From Paludibacter sp. (GTDB lineage Bacteria; Bacteroidota; Bacteroidia; Bacteroidales; Paludibacteraceae), in NCBI GenBank assembly GCA_028690665.1, contig JAQVAV010000002.1:124001-188000 (forward strand): a stretch of 64,000 nt of DNA, written 5' to 3'. A model generated the notes under the pieces. That model saw only the letters and a list, made by a program, of their open reading frames with translations. It had not been told where the DNA came from and did not search any database. The stretch's first letter is position 1, and each line of letters starts with the position of its first letter. The position numbers and the translations under genes are program-made. Below, piece by piece: positions 1 through 9,112 of the stretch.

Positions 1-1
1 G

Positions 2-2179
2 TTGTATGTAAATGGCGTTGCTGCTGGTGATGTTTACACAGCTAATCCAAATTCCGGAACATGGACTCAGTATATTTATAATATAAATTCCGGAACGAGC
101 AATATTGTAAATCTGGAACTGATAAATCAAACTACAGAAGCCGGAGGAAATGATTTTGCCTTGGATGATATACAATTCAGACAAGTGCTGTGTGCAAAAG
201 ATACTGTAACGGTTGCGGTGCAGTCTGAGCAGCCTGTGAGCCTAACTATTTCTACAGAACAGGAAACCGTAATAGAAGGAACTCCGGTAACCTTTACTGC
301 GTCTCCTGTAAATGGAGGAACAAGTCCGGCTTATACTTGGAAAGTGAACGGGATTGATATATCCAATGAAAATAGTAACACATATACGTATATACCTGCA
401 ACTGGAGATTCAATTCAATGTATCCTTACTTCAAGTATTGTCTGTGCAACAGGAAACCCGGCAATATCGAACGCGATAACTATGGTAGTAAATGCTGTTG
501 AAAGACCAAATTATTGGCTTGGAATTACGGATACCAATTGGGCTAATGCAAGCAACTGGACGAATAATACTATTCCGGATGTTGGTGAGAATATAGAATT
601 TGCCACGATAGCAAACTATGGACAAGATGCTGTGCGAGATTTGTTGGTAGATGATGTCCGAATTGTTGGAAATATTATCAATAGTAGCTCTCATAGATTA
701 GTAATTCCGGCTGGAACCCAATTGGTTGTTAATAGTAATGTTCAGTTTGGTTCAAACCCAGATTTGATATTAATTAAGGCAGACAGCTTGCTTCCGAATG
801 GCTCTCTTGTCTATAATAATACTTCAAATAATCCGGTTTATGCTACAGTAGAAATGTATTCTCCCGCAAGCTGGAATTTAAACAATCCGGCTAATAATCG
901 TTATAACTGGCAGTTTTTTGGAATACCGGTACAATCGTTGAACGCAACACCTACTTTTAATGGTGCTTATATAAGAAAATTACTTGAGTATGAAACCGAC
1001 ACTACAACCCATTGGCAGACACTAAATAATAATTCGGTACTTGAACCATTTTGCGGCTATGAGTTGTGTCAAAAATCCCCCCGCTTTTATACTGTAAAAG
1101 GAAAATTGGTAAACTCAGATTTCGATTCGGGTCAGTTAGCAAAAACATCCGGGGCTTTATATTCTGGTCAGCATTTGTTTGCAAATCCATATACAGCGGC
1201 AATTAATGTGAAACAAATAGAATTTGGTCCTGATATGGTCGCTACTGTTTATTTGTATAATACAGGTTCTTTCCTTAGTTGGCGGGATTTAGAGGGCTCT
1301 ACGACCAGTTTGGAAACAATCAGGGTTCCTGGTCAATACACAGCAATACCCCAATTAAATGCAGGCGAAATAGGGATTCCCGGTCAGGTGCCATCAATGA
1401 GTTCGATGTTGTTTATGGTGAACTCAGCAGAATCTACGCCAAATTGCTATGTTAACTTGAATTATACTGCAGTTGTTACCAGAAATACCGATCTTTTGAG
1501 GACCAGGTCAACCACAGTTGCTAATAATAAAGTGAGTTTGCGGATTGATGTCGTTGGAAAAAATTATGCCGATCAACTTTGGCTATTTGCAAAAGATTCC
1601 TGCTCCGGTGAGTTCGATAATGGTTATGATGGATTTAAAATAAGAGGAAGTGCTCTCCAGCCTCAATTGTTTACCGTGGAGTCTGATGGAGAGTATCAGA
1701 TAAATACAATTGACAATATAGACAACACGATTATTGGATTTATTCCGGGACAAGACACAAAGTATACATTTACATTTAATGTGGAAAATCTGAATTTAAA
1801 ATATGATAAATTATATTTATATGATGTCCGGGAAAATAGTGTGGCCGATGTAACAGAAAGCGGCACTCAATATTCATTCGAAACATCAGATTCTGATCAG
1901 GATAAATACAGGTTTCGACTTTATGCTAAAATTAATACCGATAATTTTGAAATAAATGATAATGTAAAGGTTTTTGTAGCTGATAAAAAAATAATGATTA
2001 AAAATTTTGGAGGTGAATCAGGAGATGTTTACATTTATAATGTTTCTGGAAAGATGATTGACATGAATAAACTGGGAGCTTTTGATTTACTAAAATATAG
2101 TCTTCGGAAAAATGTTGTATATATTGTTAAAATAGTAATGTCTGGCCAGACGAAAGTTGAAAAGGTTGTTTTGTTCTAA
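2..2179 (+). CDS. Large secreted surface protein, 5'-partial, with T9SS-type C-terminus
   Basis: The reading frame is open from the left edge, so the N-terminus and signal peptide lie outside the window; 725 residues are visible. Residues about 75-165 look like an Ig/PKD-type domain (V-E-G-T-P-V-T-F start, W-K-V-N-G core). A segment with the NW-x-NASNW pattern common in Bacteroidota adhesins follows near residue 175. From about residue 300 it shares a long module with the product of the opposite-strand gene ending at 2894 (FFGIPVQS, ANPYTAAI, PSM motifs). The last 70 residues resemble a T9SS type A sorting domain (VYIYNVSGK, then VYIVKI and a basic end). Inferred to be exported and held at or released from the cell surface. 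Ligand or substrate is unknown. It converges with the next gene, 59 nt apart. Confidence 0.75.
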   Translation: MYVNGVAAGDVYTANPNSGTWTQYIYNINSGTSNIVNLELINQTTEAGGNDFALDDIQFRQVLCAKDTVTVAVQSEQPVSLTISTEQETVIEGTPVTFTASPVNGGTSPAYTWKVNGIDISNENSNTYTYIPATGDSIQCILTSSIVCATGNPAISNAITMVVNAVERPNYWLGITDTNWANASNWTNNTIPDVGENIEFATIANYGQDAVRDLLVDDVRIVGNIINSSSHRLVIPAGTQLVVNSNVQFGSNPDLILIKADSLLPNGSLVYNNTSNNPVYATVEMYSPASWNLNNPANNRYNWQFFGIPVQSLNATPTFNGAYIRKLLEYETDTTTHWQTLNNNSVLEPFCGYELCQKSPRFYTVKGKLVNSDFDSGQLAKTSGALYSGQHLFANPYTAAINVKQIEFGPDMVATVYLYNTGSFLSWRDLEGSTTSLETIRVPGQYTAIPQLNAGEIGIPGQVPSMSSMLFMVNSAESTPNCYVNLNYTAVVTRNTDLLRTRSTTVANNKVSLRIDVVGKNYADQLWLFAKDSCSGEFDNGYDGFKIRGSALQPQLFTVESDGEYQINTIDNIDNTIIGFIPGQDTKYTFTFNVENLNLKYDKLYLYDVRENSVADVTESGTQYSFETSDSDQDKYRFRLYAKINTDNFEINDNVKVFVADKKIMIKNFGGESGDVYIYNVSGKMIDMNKLGAFDLLKYSLRKNVVYIVKIVMSGQTKVEKVVLF

Positions 2180-2238
2180 GAAAAACTTTCCGTAGATACT
2201 GTATGTTTCTTTCTTCCTTATTTGATTGTTCTACACTA

Positions 2239-2886
2239 CTACTTTCTGAACTTGATTATAATTGAATATAATGCAGCAAAAATAAAAAATGGAATAATTC
2301 CTTTGCCTATGGGTAAGGGGTTTACTGGATCATCTCCCGGATCAAGTAGAGAAGATGTACTTTCAACTCCTTTTTGCATTACGGAGTTGTCAGAAGTCGT
2401 TTCAGAAAAAGGCTCTGCTATAGATGTAATATTGGTAAGATTTCTTGGTTCTGACGAAACTTTTGATGAGCTGCTGAATGGAGATGTGAAACTTACAGGG
2501 CTGCTGTAGCGTGTATCATCAGTATTTTTTTTGTAGTTTTTCGATTTTCTGTAGTTGGTTTCAGAATCAACAATGAGAAGAGACTTGGATTGAGGCAATT
2601 GTTGTTTGTCATTCTCAGACACAAGACTATAATTGCTGTTTGAACTAAAGTTTTGTGAGGAATAAAAATTATTGATTAAAGGCTGGTGTTTTACTATAAC
2701 TCTCTTATTCTGGGAATTAATAATGCCAGATTCAAAATCAACAGTCGGATTTATAATAATATTGCTATTGTTTATAGAATTTGTTTTGCTTATATTCCCT
2801 CCGGTAGGAGTGTAAAGCAAAATCAAAATGATAGCGCCTATGATTATAAACGACCAGATATATATGATCTGATATTTCTTTTCCAT
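2239..2886 (-). CDS. Small hypothetical membrane protein
   Basis: The 215-residue product has a hydrophobic segment at residues 9-26 right after a basic start (MEKKYQ) and a second hydrophobic stretch at the C-terminus after a DPVNPLPIG motif, ending in KFRK. The middle is rich in Ser, Asn and Thr and looks unstructured. The N-terminal segment is more like a membrane anchor than a cleaved signal. The gene starts 7 nt after the stop of the large beta-helix protein on the same strand, so the two are probably co-transcribed. The C-terminal pattern (Pro-rich motif, hydrophobic span, basic tail) is seen in Bacteroidota surface-protein clusters, but I do not recognise the family and assign no function. 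Confidence 0.6.
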   Translation of the reverse strand: MEKKYQIIYIWSFIIIGAIILILLYTPTGGNISKTNSINNSNIIINPTVDFESGIINSQNKRVIVKHQPLINNFYSSQNFSSNSNYSLVSENDKQQLPQSKSLLIVDSETNYRKSKNYKKNTDDTRYSSPVSFTSPFSSSSKVSSEPRNLTNITSIAEPFSETTSDNSVMQKGVESTSSLLDPGDDPVNPLPIGKGIIPFFIFAALYSIIIKFRK

Positions 2887-2893
2887 AGTTCAA

Positions 2894-5800
2894 TTAAAAT
2901 AGAATTATGCTCTTGTTATAATCCTTTTTAGCAGTGCGAATTTTTATGATATAACAACCCGATTTTAATCCAGGGATAAAATTAATATTTTCTTTCGCAT
3001 CTAAAAATTTATTTAATATTTCTTGTCCATTTGTAGTATATATTGTTATATGCCCGCTGTCATTTGTAGCATTATTTATGAATATACGCTCGCCATCACT
3101 TTTGATAGATATATCTGGATTAACATCTTTGTTATCAGTTACTACACTAGTATTAGATGTTATTCTAAAACGGTTTAATGCTGTGGTGTTTTTTGCTACA
3201 AATTCATAGATTGTTCCCGCGTTTTTTATGCTTATGAAATTGTCTAAAACTTTGTCATACAAATAAAGATTGCTGTAATTATTTAGATTGTTATCAAAGA
3301 CAAGGGTGTAGATTGAATCGGAACCGGCCTTGAAGTAAATTTCCGTTGAATCAATGTCTGGAACAGAAGAAATCTGAAACTCACCACCTTCTGTTACAGA
3401 ATATATTTCGGATTTGTTAGTCGACATTTTATATGCATCCCAGCCATTGTCAAATCCTTGTGTGGTTTCCGGAATTTCAAATAACCACATTACATCTCCC
3501 CCATGGTCACTCTTAAGTGTAATTTTCAAGTAATCTTTTTCTGCTTTTTTGCTTCTTTGGAGTTTCGTGTTTTGGGTTATGGCAGCCGAGTAGGGAATTG
3601 ATATGGTACTTGTCGCAGATGTTAATACCAAAAAAGCCTGCATGGAAGGTATTTCAGCCGGGAGCCCGGCTGATCCTGCAAGGTTTTTAGCTACGGCTAT
3701 ATATTGACCGGGATTGTTTCCTATTTGAGAAGATTCCGTAGCCAGCCATTGTGCGTATGAGCCTGCGTTATACATATAAATAGTTTGGTTCGCATTCACC
3801 CCAAAATTAATTTGAGAAATATCAATAGCGGCTGTATATGGATTGCTGATCAGATTCTGGCCCGGATAATCTCCTGTTTCTGTATATGTTAAGTTCTGGC
3901 TTATGTCGCCATTGTACAACGCTCCGGTATAAGTATATGTTTTGGGTGAGCTTTGAGTTATTTCATATCCATTAATCATATTCAGAGTGCTTGACGAATT
4001 TAAAAGTATCCAACGGTTACTTGAAGAGGTACCGGAGGTTGTGCCCGATCCGTTCCCTGATTCGTTGTATAATCTTACGTAAGTATACGGGGCTGAAAAT
4101 AAGGAACTATATGATATTGATTGTACCGGAATTCCGATAAACTGCCAGTAGTATGCATCAGATATACTTGCTTTGCTGTAATATTCAACAGATGCCTGAG
4201 GAGCAGTTCCGCTAAATATGAGTGATGCATTGGGTGAAGAAGATGAACTTTTCAAAAGTAAGCCGGAAGTACCCGCATTATTGGTAATACTACCATCGAC
4301 CTGAAGCAAACAGGATGGCGATACGGTCAACTTATCTCCCGAATTAATTGTCAGAGTATTGGATACAGTAAAATTACTGTTGAGAGTAACTCCACTTGAG
4401 TTTGCTATTGTAGCATTGTAAGCTTTATCATTTAAGAAGTTTCCAGAACTGATTGTTTGAGCTGAACTCCCTGAAAATATAATAGCAGGGTTCAAAGAAT
4501 AAGCATCTAAATAACCACTTGTACTGGTAATAGTTCCGTTGATATTCAGAGTTCCATTTATTTTTACATTCAGAGGATTGTTGATGGTTATGTCATTAAC
4601 CGTGCTGCTACTAAAATCATTGCTGTATAATGTTTGTGCCTCTGAACCACTGAATTTAATATTGGACGATGTTCCATTGGCAATGATTTTATAATTGTTT
4701 GTTTGATCAATTACACCGGTAATTGTCAAAGTGTGTCCATTTAAATTTAAATTTTGGGTCGTTGGGTTTTCAATGTCTTGTACGGTATGATTTTGATCTA
4801 AATAGCAATCCCGTGATGCTGCCGATGAGAAAATAAGTGTCGCTCCTTCGGTCAAAATACTGTTGAGACTCCAATTTCCTGCAGTATTCCAGTCTGAGCT
4901 TACCGCTCCTGTCCAACGATTTATTGTTGATTCCCAAGCGCCCATTGTAACGGATGTTGAATGTCTGGTGTTGCCGCCGTAATCTGTAGTATAACTCGAA
5001 AGGTAAGTTCCGGGAAGAGATGCCCCGACTTTGAAAGATGTAGCTTGGGTGAAGTCAGACCCAGTGAAAGAAGGATCGACTGTAAGGCTATAGTTATCTC
5101 CATTTCCATCATAAAAATAAGATATGTCCATATAATCATCTTCCAAATATCCTCCATAAATTGAGTTTGAGTAACTAGTGTTAACCCAATAATCATTGTA
5201 GTTTAATCCGTTGAAAGTCCCAGCAGACAGATATGTTGCATAGTCTTTTGCATTTGTCCCGGTGCTGTGTCTTAAATTTACAAAAATATTGTTGCGGTAG
5301 TCAATAGAATTGTCTGTTCCGTTATATATCGAGGCTGAGGCTATTGTGTTATTTGAACTACATGTTCCTGCAATGTATATAGTATTAAAGAATAAAGATG
5401 ACAAAGTTCCATTGTCATTTAATCCGATGAATCTCAATACTTCATCGCTGTTGTTTATATATATGATATTGTTGACATAATTTTTTGTGCCGGATTCCAG
5501 ATAAGCACCAAATATATAGGCAGACTCAATATTAGAGGTGTTTTCAAATCCTAATGAATAGATAAAATTAGAACTTGCATTCGTGGTGCCGGATGCACCA
5601 TCGAAGATTCCTATAAGAGTTGCATCCGAATTCTCTTTCCTATCATAAATGCTATGTATTTCATTGTTGTTTAATGTGTAATTCATTCCGGACCCATACA
5701 CACTTATACCTACTATTGGAGCGTCATAAGTTGTAGTTTGTCTTCCCGTATAGCTATATAGTTCTTTTATTGCATTATAGCTTATTGTCGCTGAGCTGCT

Positions 5801-7264
5801 GCAAATAATACCCGTTACCGTACCATTAGAACCGTTGGTTCTGTTCACTAAATTAGAGATTGTATTGTTCGTTATAACAACATTTCCTGTTCCGTCAGAA
5901 TAAATACCTTTTATATCTTGTGTACTGCCTGTTGATATAGAATTTGCTATAATACTATTGGAGAAAGTCGCATCTCCAATGGTATTATTTACAATATTTA
6001 TACTTCCACTTCCTGATGTTTTGTATAAACCATAAAAACTTGTCGAATATGCTGTATTTGAGTTGTCGGTTTTAATGCCACTAATAATATTATTATAGCA
6101 ATTAATATCATCAGAAGAGGGTATGTATATTCCATAAAAGGCACCTGTGTTTTGAGCATTTTTAAAATAGATATTGGTTGAGTCATTAAGAGAACCTATT
6201 GTGTTAGCAGACAGATTCCCAATATTGATCTTGCCTGAATTCAAGTAGATGGCGTAAAAAGAGCCACTCCCAGTGTTTGTGAAATCAAAGTTGCTTATCT
6301 GATTACCTTGTATCGATGTTGTATTGGTAATTCCTACATTTAAATAAAGTGCATTTAATATACTATTTTGTGCATCTTTGACAAAAGTACCATTACATAA
6401 GGGACCACTTCCACCAATATAATTATTGGCAATAGTATAACCATCTCCACTATTAATGTATATGAAATTAATATTTTTATTCCCTAATCCACCCGACATT
6501 GTTAATGTGCTTGTTTGGTAGAAACTATTATTCGATATATTCCATTGAGATGTATTAGAATATAAATTGATGCCATAAGATGTTGCGTTTGTCCTTAAAT
6601 GATCATATATGTTGTTGTTTTCAATTGTGTTTCCTGAATTCTCAGCTCCGGAAGAACCTATGGAATAAATTACGTTTGTTGATTTATTTCCTCCCGAATT
6701 TGTTATATTGCAGTAGGATATTTTATTGTTGTCGTTTCCGCTTCCGGATGTTGATGTGGAAAAAACAATGATTCCGGATGTTGCTGATGTGCTTGATCCT
6801 TTTACATAGCAATACTTTATTGTATTCGCATTTGCGGAGTTTGTAAATTTGATGGTCGACGCAGATGTACTTGTACTCGAATTTTCAATAGTAAGTGAAA
6901 CTGTTGCTCCGGAATAGTTGACCCGTCCATCTATAATGAAATTACTTGTTCCATCGAGACTGATAAGGGCACCAGCAATGCTGCCCGATATACTTAGCCC
7001 GGAAGTGGTAGGATAAAGTACTATGCTGCTATAAGAAGCAGATCCGCTACCGGTGGCGTTTAAAGTAGCTGTTGCCGTCTCAGTTGTATTCCCTGTCAAT
7101 TGGAGTTCTATTTCTCCGGTTATAATCCCTGCATTTATACTGTCAAATGCTTCTTTTAATGTGCTGAAATTGCCTCCGGATCCAATGGTTCTTGTTGAAG
7201 CGGGTAAGTTTAAAAACGGGAAGAAAACAACCAGAATGTAAAAATATAGTATTTGTTTTTTCAT
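2894..7264 (-). CDS. Giant secreted beta-helix surface protein with T9SS C-terminus
   Basis: The ATG at 7264 is chosen over an upstream in-frame TTG at 7282 because it begins a clean signal peptide (MKKQILYFYILVVFF, cleavage near LPAS-T). The product is about 1456 residues. Residues 30-800 are full of Asn/Ser/Thr/Gly turns spaced as N-x-I-x-N-N-x-I, the pattern of right-handed parallel beta-helix (pectate-lyase-like) proteins. Near residue 820 comes a W-x-NTAGNW segment, then repeated strand-rich blocks, then a C-terminal module shared with the product encoded at 2-2179 (FIGIPVQS, SNPYTAAID, PSMQAF). The last 75 residues fit a T9SS sorting domain (HITIYTTNGQ, GCYIIKI, basic end). Likely an outer-surface adhesin or glycan-binding protein; no catalytic residues are evident. 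Confidence 0.75.
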   Translation of the reverse strand: MKKQILYFYILVVFFPFLNLPASTRTIGSGGNFSTLKEAFDSINAGIITGEIELQLTGNTTETATATLNATGSGSASYSSIVLYPTTSGLSISGSIAGALISLDGTSNFIIDGRVNYSGATVSLTIENSSTSTSASTIKFTNSANANTIKYCYVKGSSTSATSGIIVFSTSTSGSGNDNNKISYCNITNSGGNKSTNVIYSIGSSGAENSGNTIENNNIYDHLRTNATSYGINLYSNTSQWNISNNSFYQTSTLTMSGGLGNKNINFIYINSGDGYTIANNYIGGSGPLCNGTFVKDAQNSILNALYLNVGITNTTSIQGNQISNFDFTNTGSGSFYAIYLNSGKINIGNLSANTIGSLNDSTNIYFKNAQNTGAFYGIYIPSSDDINCYNNIISGIKTDNSNTAYSTSFYGLYKTSGSGSINIVNNTIGDATFSNSIIANSISTGSTQDIKGIYSDGTGNVVITNNTISNLVNRTNGSNGTVTGIICSSSATISYNAIKELYSYTGRQTTTYDAPIVGISVYGSGMNYTLNNNEIHSIYDRKENSDATLIGIFDGASGTTNASSNFIYSLGFENTSNIESAYIFGAYLESGTKNYVNNIIYINNSDEVLRFIGLNDNGTLSSLFFNTIYIAGTCSSNNTIASASIYNGTDNSIDYRNNIFVNLRHSTGTNAKDYATYLSAGTFNGLNYNDYWVNTSYSNSIYGGYLEDDYMDISYFYDGNGDNYSLTVDPSFTGSDFTQATSFKVGASLPGTYLSSYTTDYGGNTRHSTSVTMGAWESTINRWTGAVSSDWNTAGNWSLNSILTEGATLIFSSAASRDCYLDQNHTVQDIENPTTQNLNLNGHTLTITGVIDQTNNYKIIANGTSSNIKFSGSEAQTLYSNDFSSSTVNDITINNPLNVKINGTLNINGTITSTSGYLDAYSLNPAIIFSGSSAQTISSGNFLNDKAYNATIANSSGVTLNSNFTVSNTLTINSGDKLTVSPSCLLQVDGSITNNAGTSGLLLKSSSSSPNASLIFSGTAPQASVEYYSKASISDAYYWQFIGIPVQSISYSSLFSAPYTYVRLYNESGNGSGTTSGTSSSNRWILLNSSSTLNMINGYEITQSSPKTYTYTGALYNGDISQNLTYTETGDYPGQNLISNPYTAAIDISQINFGVNANQTIYMYNAGSYAQWLATESSQIGNNPGQYIAVAKNLAGSAGLPAEIPSMQAFLVLTSATSTISIPYSAAITQNTKLQRSKKAEKDYLKITLKSDHGGDVMWLFEIPETTQGFDNGWDAYKMSTNKSEIYSVTEGGEFQISSVPDIDSTEIYFKAGSDSIYTLVFDNNLNNYSNLYLYDKVLDNFISIKNAGTIYEFVAKNTTALNRFRITSNTSVVTDNKDVNPDISIKSDGERIFINNATNDSGHITIYTTNGQEILNKFLDAKENINFIPGLKSGCYIIKIRTAKKDYNKSIILF

Positions 7265-7272
7265 AATTTTTA

Positions 7273-7286
7273 TTGTTTGCAAACAA
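7273..7286. promoter_or_regulatory. 14-bp perfect palindrome just upstream of the beta-helix gene
   Basis: TTGTTTGCAAACAA is a perfect inverted repeat 8 nt upstream of the ATG at 7264 (minus strand). A minus-strand -7-like box (TATATTTG) lies at 7318-7311, so the palindrome would fall in the 5' untranslated region. It could be an operator, as GTTTGC/GCAAAC half-sites are typical of LacI-type regulators, or a small hairpin near the ribosome site. Seen in sequence; function inferred. Confidence 0.35.
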
Positions 7287-7380
7287 ATTCACAAATATGT
7301 TATCAAACTACAAATATATGCATTTTTTGGATGATAATATCCAATAACAAAATCATTTAGTGTTTAGTTTTAATAAGTTT

Positions 7381-8652
7381 TCAGAGGCTTTTAACTGCAA
7401 TTAATTTATCGTATCTTTCTCCAAACGGATGGTTATAAACATATATTGTATATTCATTGCCTGTTTGCCAGAAACTACCATCGATGCGTTCTACCGTTGC
7501 GTTGTTTTGCCCTTTAGGTACAAACCAGTATTGATAATTATATCCACCCTGTTTGAGAAGTAACGTTTTATAATACATGCCGGAATTGAAATCATAATTC
7601 AAACGGCTATTATCGTTCAGCAAATTGTAATTAAATTCTCCTCCGAGATAGACTTGTCCATCGAAGAAAGGTTTTTCTACCGGCAACATAAAATGTACAT
7701 ACATATAATCTCCTTCAATATCGCTATTATCCATTGCTTCCTGATAGTTTATTACAAATTTTCCATTGACATCAAAATTGTTGATATAGTTTTTGGATGT
7801 CTGTATTTTGTCCTGAGTCAAAAAGACTTCGTAGTGAGGTTGATTATATTTGATCCTATCAATCCCATCGCTTGCCGAGTATATTGATGATATATCAAAA
7901 CTATGGTATTCATTTCCTCCTTCAAAAATTAAGGCTCTGTTGTTGATGTACTTTAAAGTGTTACCATTAATGAACGTTGGCTGAATGTTGCTCACCTCGT
8001 TATCGAATCGGTTGTTTTGTCTGACATAAACTTTAATTTCACTATTTACATCACGAACATTGTACCCATTTAAATGAACATCAAAATCAACTTGTTGCAA
8101 GCGGTTGCTTAATTCTATATCTGTATTCGATCTTACATTTCCGGTAACCGATACCTGTGGGTCTACTATTGAAAAACACACCTGAGCTACAGGCTTGTCA
8201 TATTGATTATCTTCGTAAATAACAGCAACATAATTTCCGGACACTTTGAAGCTCATATCCGAGTTTGGTAATTCAAATTTGTAGTGAGTGTATAAAAAAG
8301 TAGTTGCTTCAGATAATTCAAAGTCAGTTATGTCGGCAGAGGTATAACCTCCCAGATATTCATTTGTGTTTAATCCGGAAGGAGTCCAGTCTGCATTGCA
8401 GTGTATAATTTTGTATCCGAACATGTGCGCTTCGTGCGACATCTCATCAAATTTAATTTTTATAATATCATTCCCGTTTAGATCAATGATAGGGGAGAGA
8501 TATTTTTCATCATTTACTCCGGCTTGCAGTGTCTTTATATTTTCATCGAAAATTTGAGTCCTATAAATTTTCTGTGAGAAAATATTTCCAGAGAAAATAA
8601 TTATAAACAGAACTATTATCCTCCCGATGTGTTTATTATGTTTGTGTTGCAT
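7381..8652 (-). CDS. T9SS plug-type protein, DUF5103 family
   Basis: The 423-residue product starts with a basic stretch and hydrophobic signal (residues 10-25, IIVLFIIIFSGNIFSQ). The body matches what I know of the DUF5103 family: an early IFDENIKTLQ segment, H-x-F-x-Y-K-I-I-H-C-N-A-D-W, then beta-rich repeats, and a late stretch with YVHFMLP, VYLGGEFN and Y-Y-K-T-L-L-L-K-Q-G-G-Y-N-Y-Q-Y. One member was found bound to the SprA translocon as the plug, hence the usual name; the wider family role is less sure. It is exported to the periplasm or outer membrane. Its position next to genes for T9SS substrates agrees with a role in protein export. It stands alone on the minus strand, 98 nt upstream of the beta-helix gene. 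Confidence 0.8.
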   Translation of the reverse strand: MQHKHNKHIGRIIVLFIIIFSGNIFSQKIYRTQIFDENIKTLQAGVNDEKYLSPIIDLNGNDIIKIKFDEMSHEAHMFGYKIIHCNADWTPSGLNTNEYLGGYTSADITDFELSEATTFLYTHYKFELPNSDMSFKVSGNYVAVIYEDNQYDKPVAQVCFSIVDPQVSVTGNVRSNTDIELSNRLQQVDFDVHLNGYNVRDVNSEIKVYVRQNNRFDNEVSNIQPTFINGNTLKYINNRALIFEGGNEYHSFDISSIYSASDGIDRIKYNQPHYEVFLTQDKIQTSKNYINNFDVNGKFVINYQEAMDNSDIEGDYMYVHFMLPVEKPFFDGQVYLGGEFNYNLLNDNSRLNYDFNSGMYYKTLLLKQGGYNYQYWFVPKGQNNATVERIDGSFWQTGNEYTIYVYNHPFGERYDKLIAVKSL

Positions 8653-9112
8653 TGGATAAAAATTTCTTTAATAAAAATAGAATAAAAAAGAAGTGTTCGA
8701 CAAAAGTATGTGTTTTATATCGTTATATAACGCTTAAACGATGTATTTTGTTATATCAAACTTTATGCCGGCCAGTTTTTTATGTCGGCTTGTTCTTATG
8801 AATCCGTGTTAAAACTTATATCGCAGATCGATTTAGGATAAACAAATTGTGCTTGACATTGATGGCAGAATGGAGTGTGCTTTTAATTAATGAAATATTT
8901 CTTTAATTGCTGTTGTATACCAGATTTTTTTATTGTACTTTTGCAGAGTTTTTTATAACGCTTTTTGTAAAGTTTATTTTGTGTTTAAGTGTCTTTAATT
9001 CAGATGATTGTAAAATTGTCGGACACTTTTGTTCTTTATCGGATTTTTTGATTTTGAAGTAAATTAAAATCACAATATAAAAAATACTTTGATAACTTAA
9101 TTACAAATTAAT
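8653..9112. other. 460-bp divergent intergenic region before nqrA
   Basis: It separates the divergent DUF5103 and nqrA genes. No ORF with coding character and no tRNA is seen. It holds the nqr promoter candidate at 8911-8943 and then about 160 nt of AT-rich leader. I see no clear riboswitch fold or terminator in the leader. Confidence 0.5.
8911..8943 (+). promoter_or_regulatory. Candidate promoter of nqrABCDEF
   Basis: TGTTG at 8911-8915, a 20-nt spacer, then TACTTTTG at 8936-8943, matching the Bacteroidetes -33/-7 consensus (TTG, about 20 nt, TAnnTTTG). Transcription would start near 8950, giving a leader of about 160 nt. Confidence 0.55.

Noticed and set aside
2222-2509. A forward 95-codon frame opposite the small membrane protein gene
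   Set aside because: It is antisense to a frame with clear membrane segments and an operon partner, and has no recognisable content.
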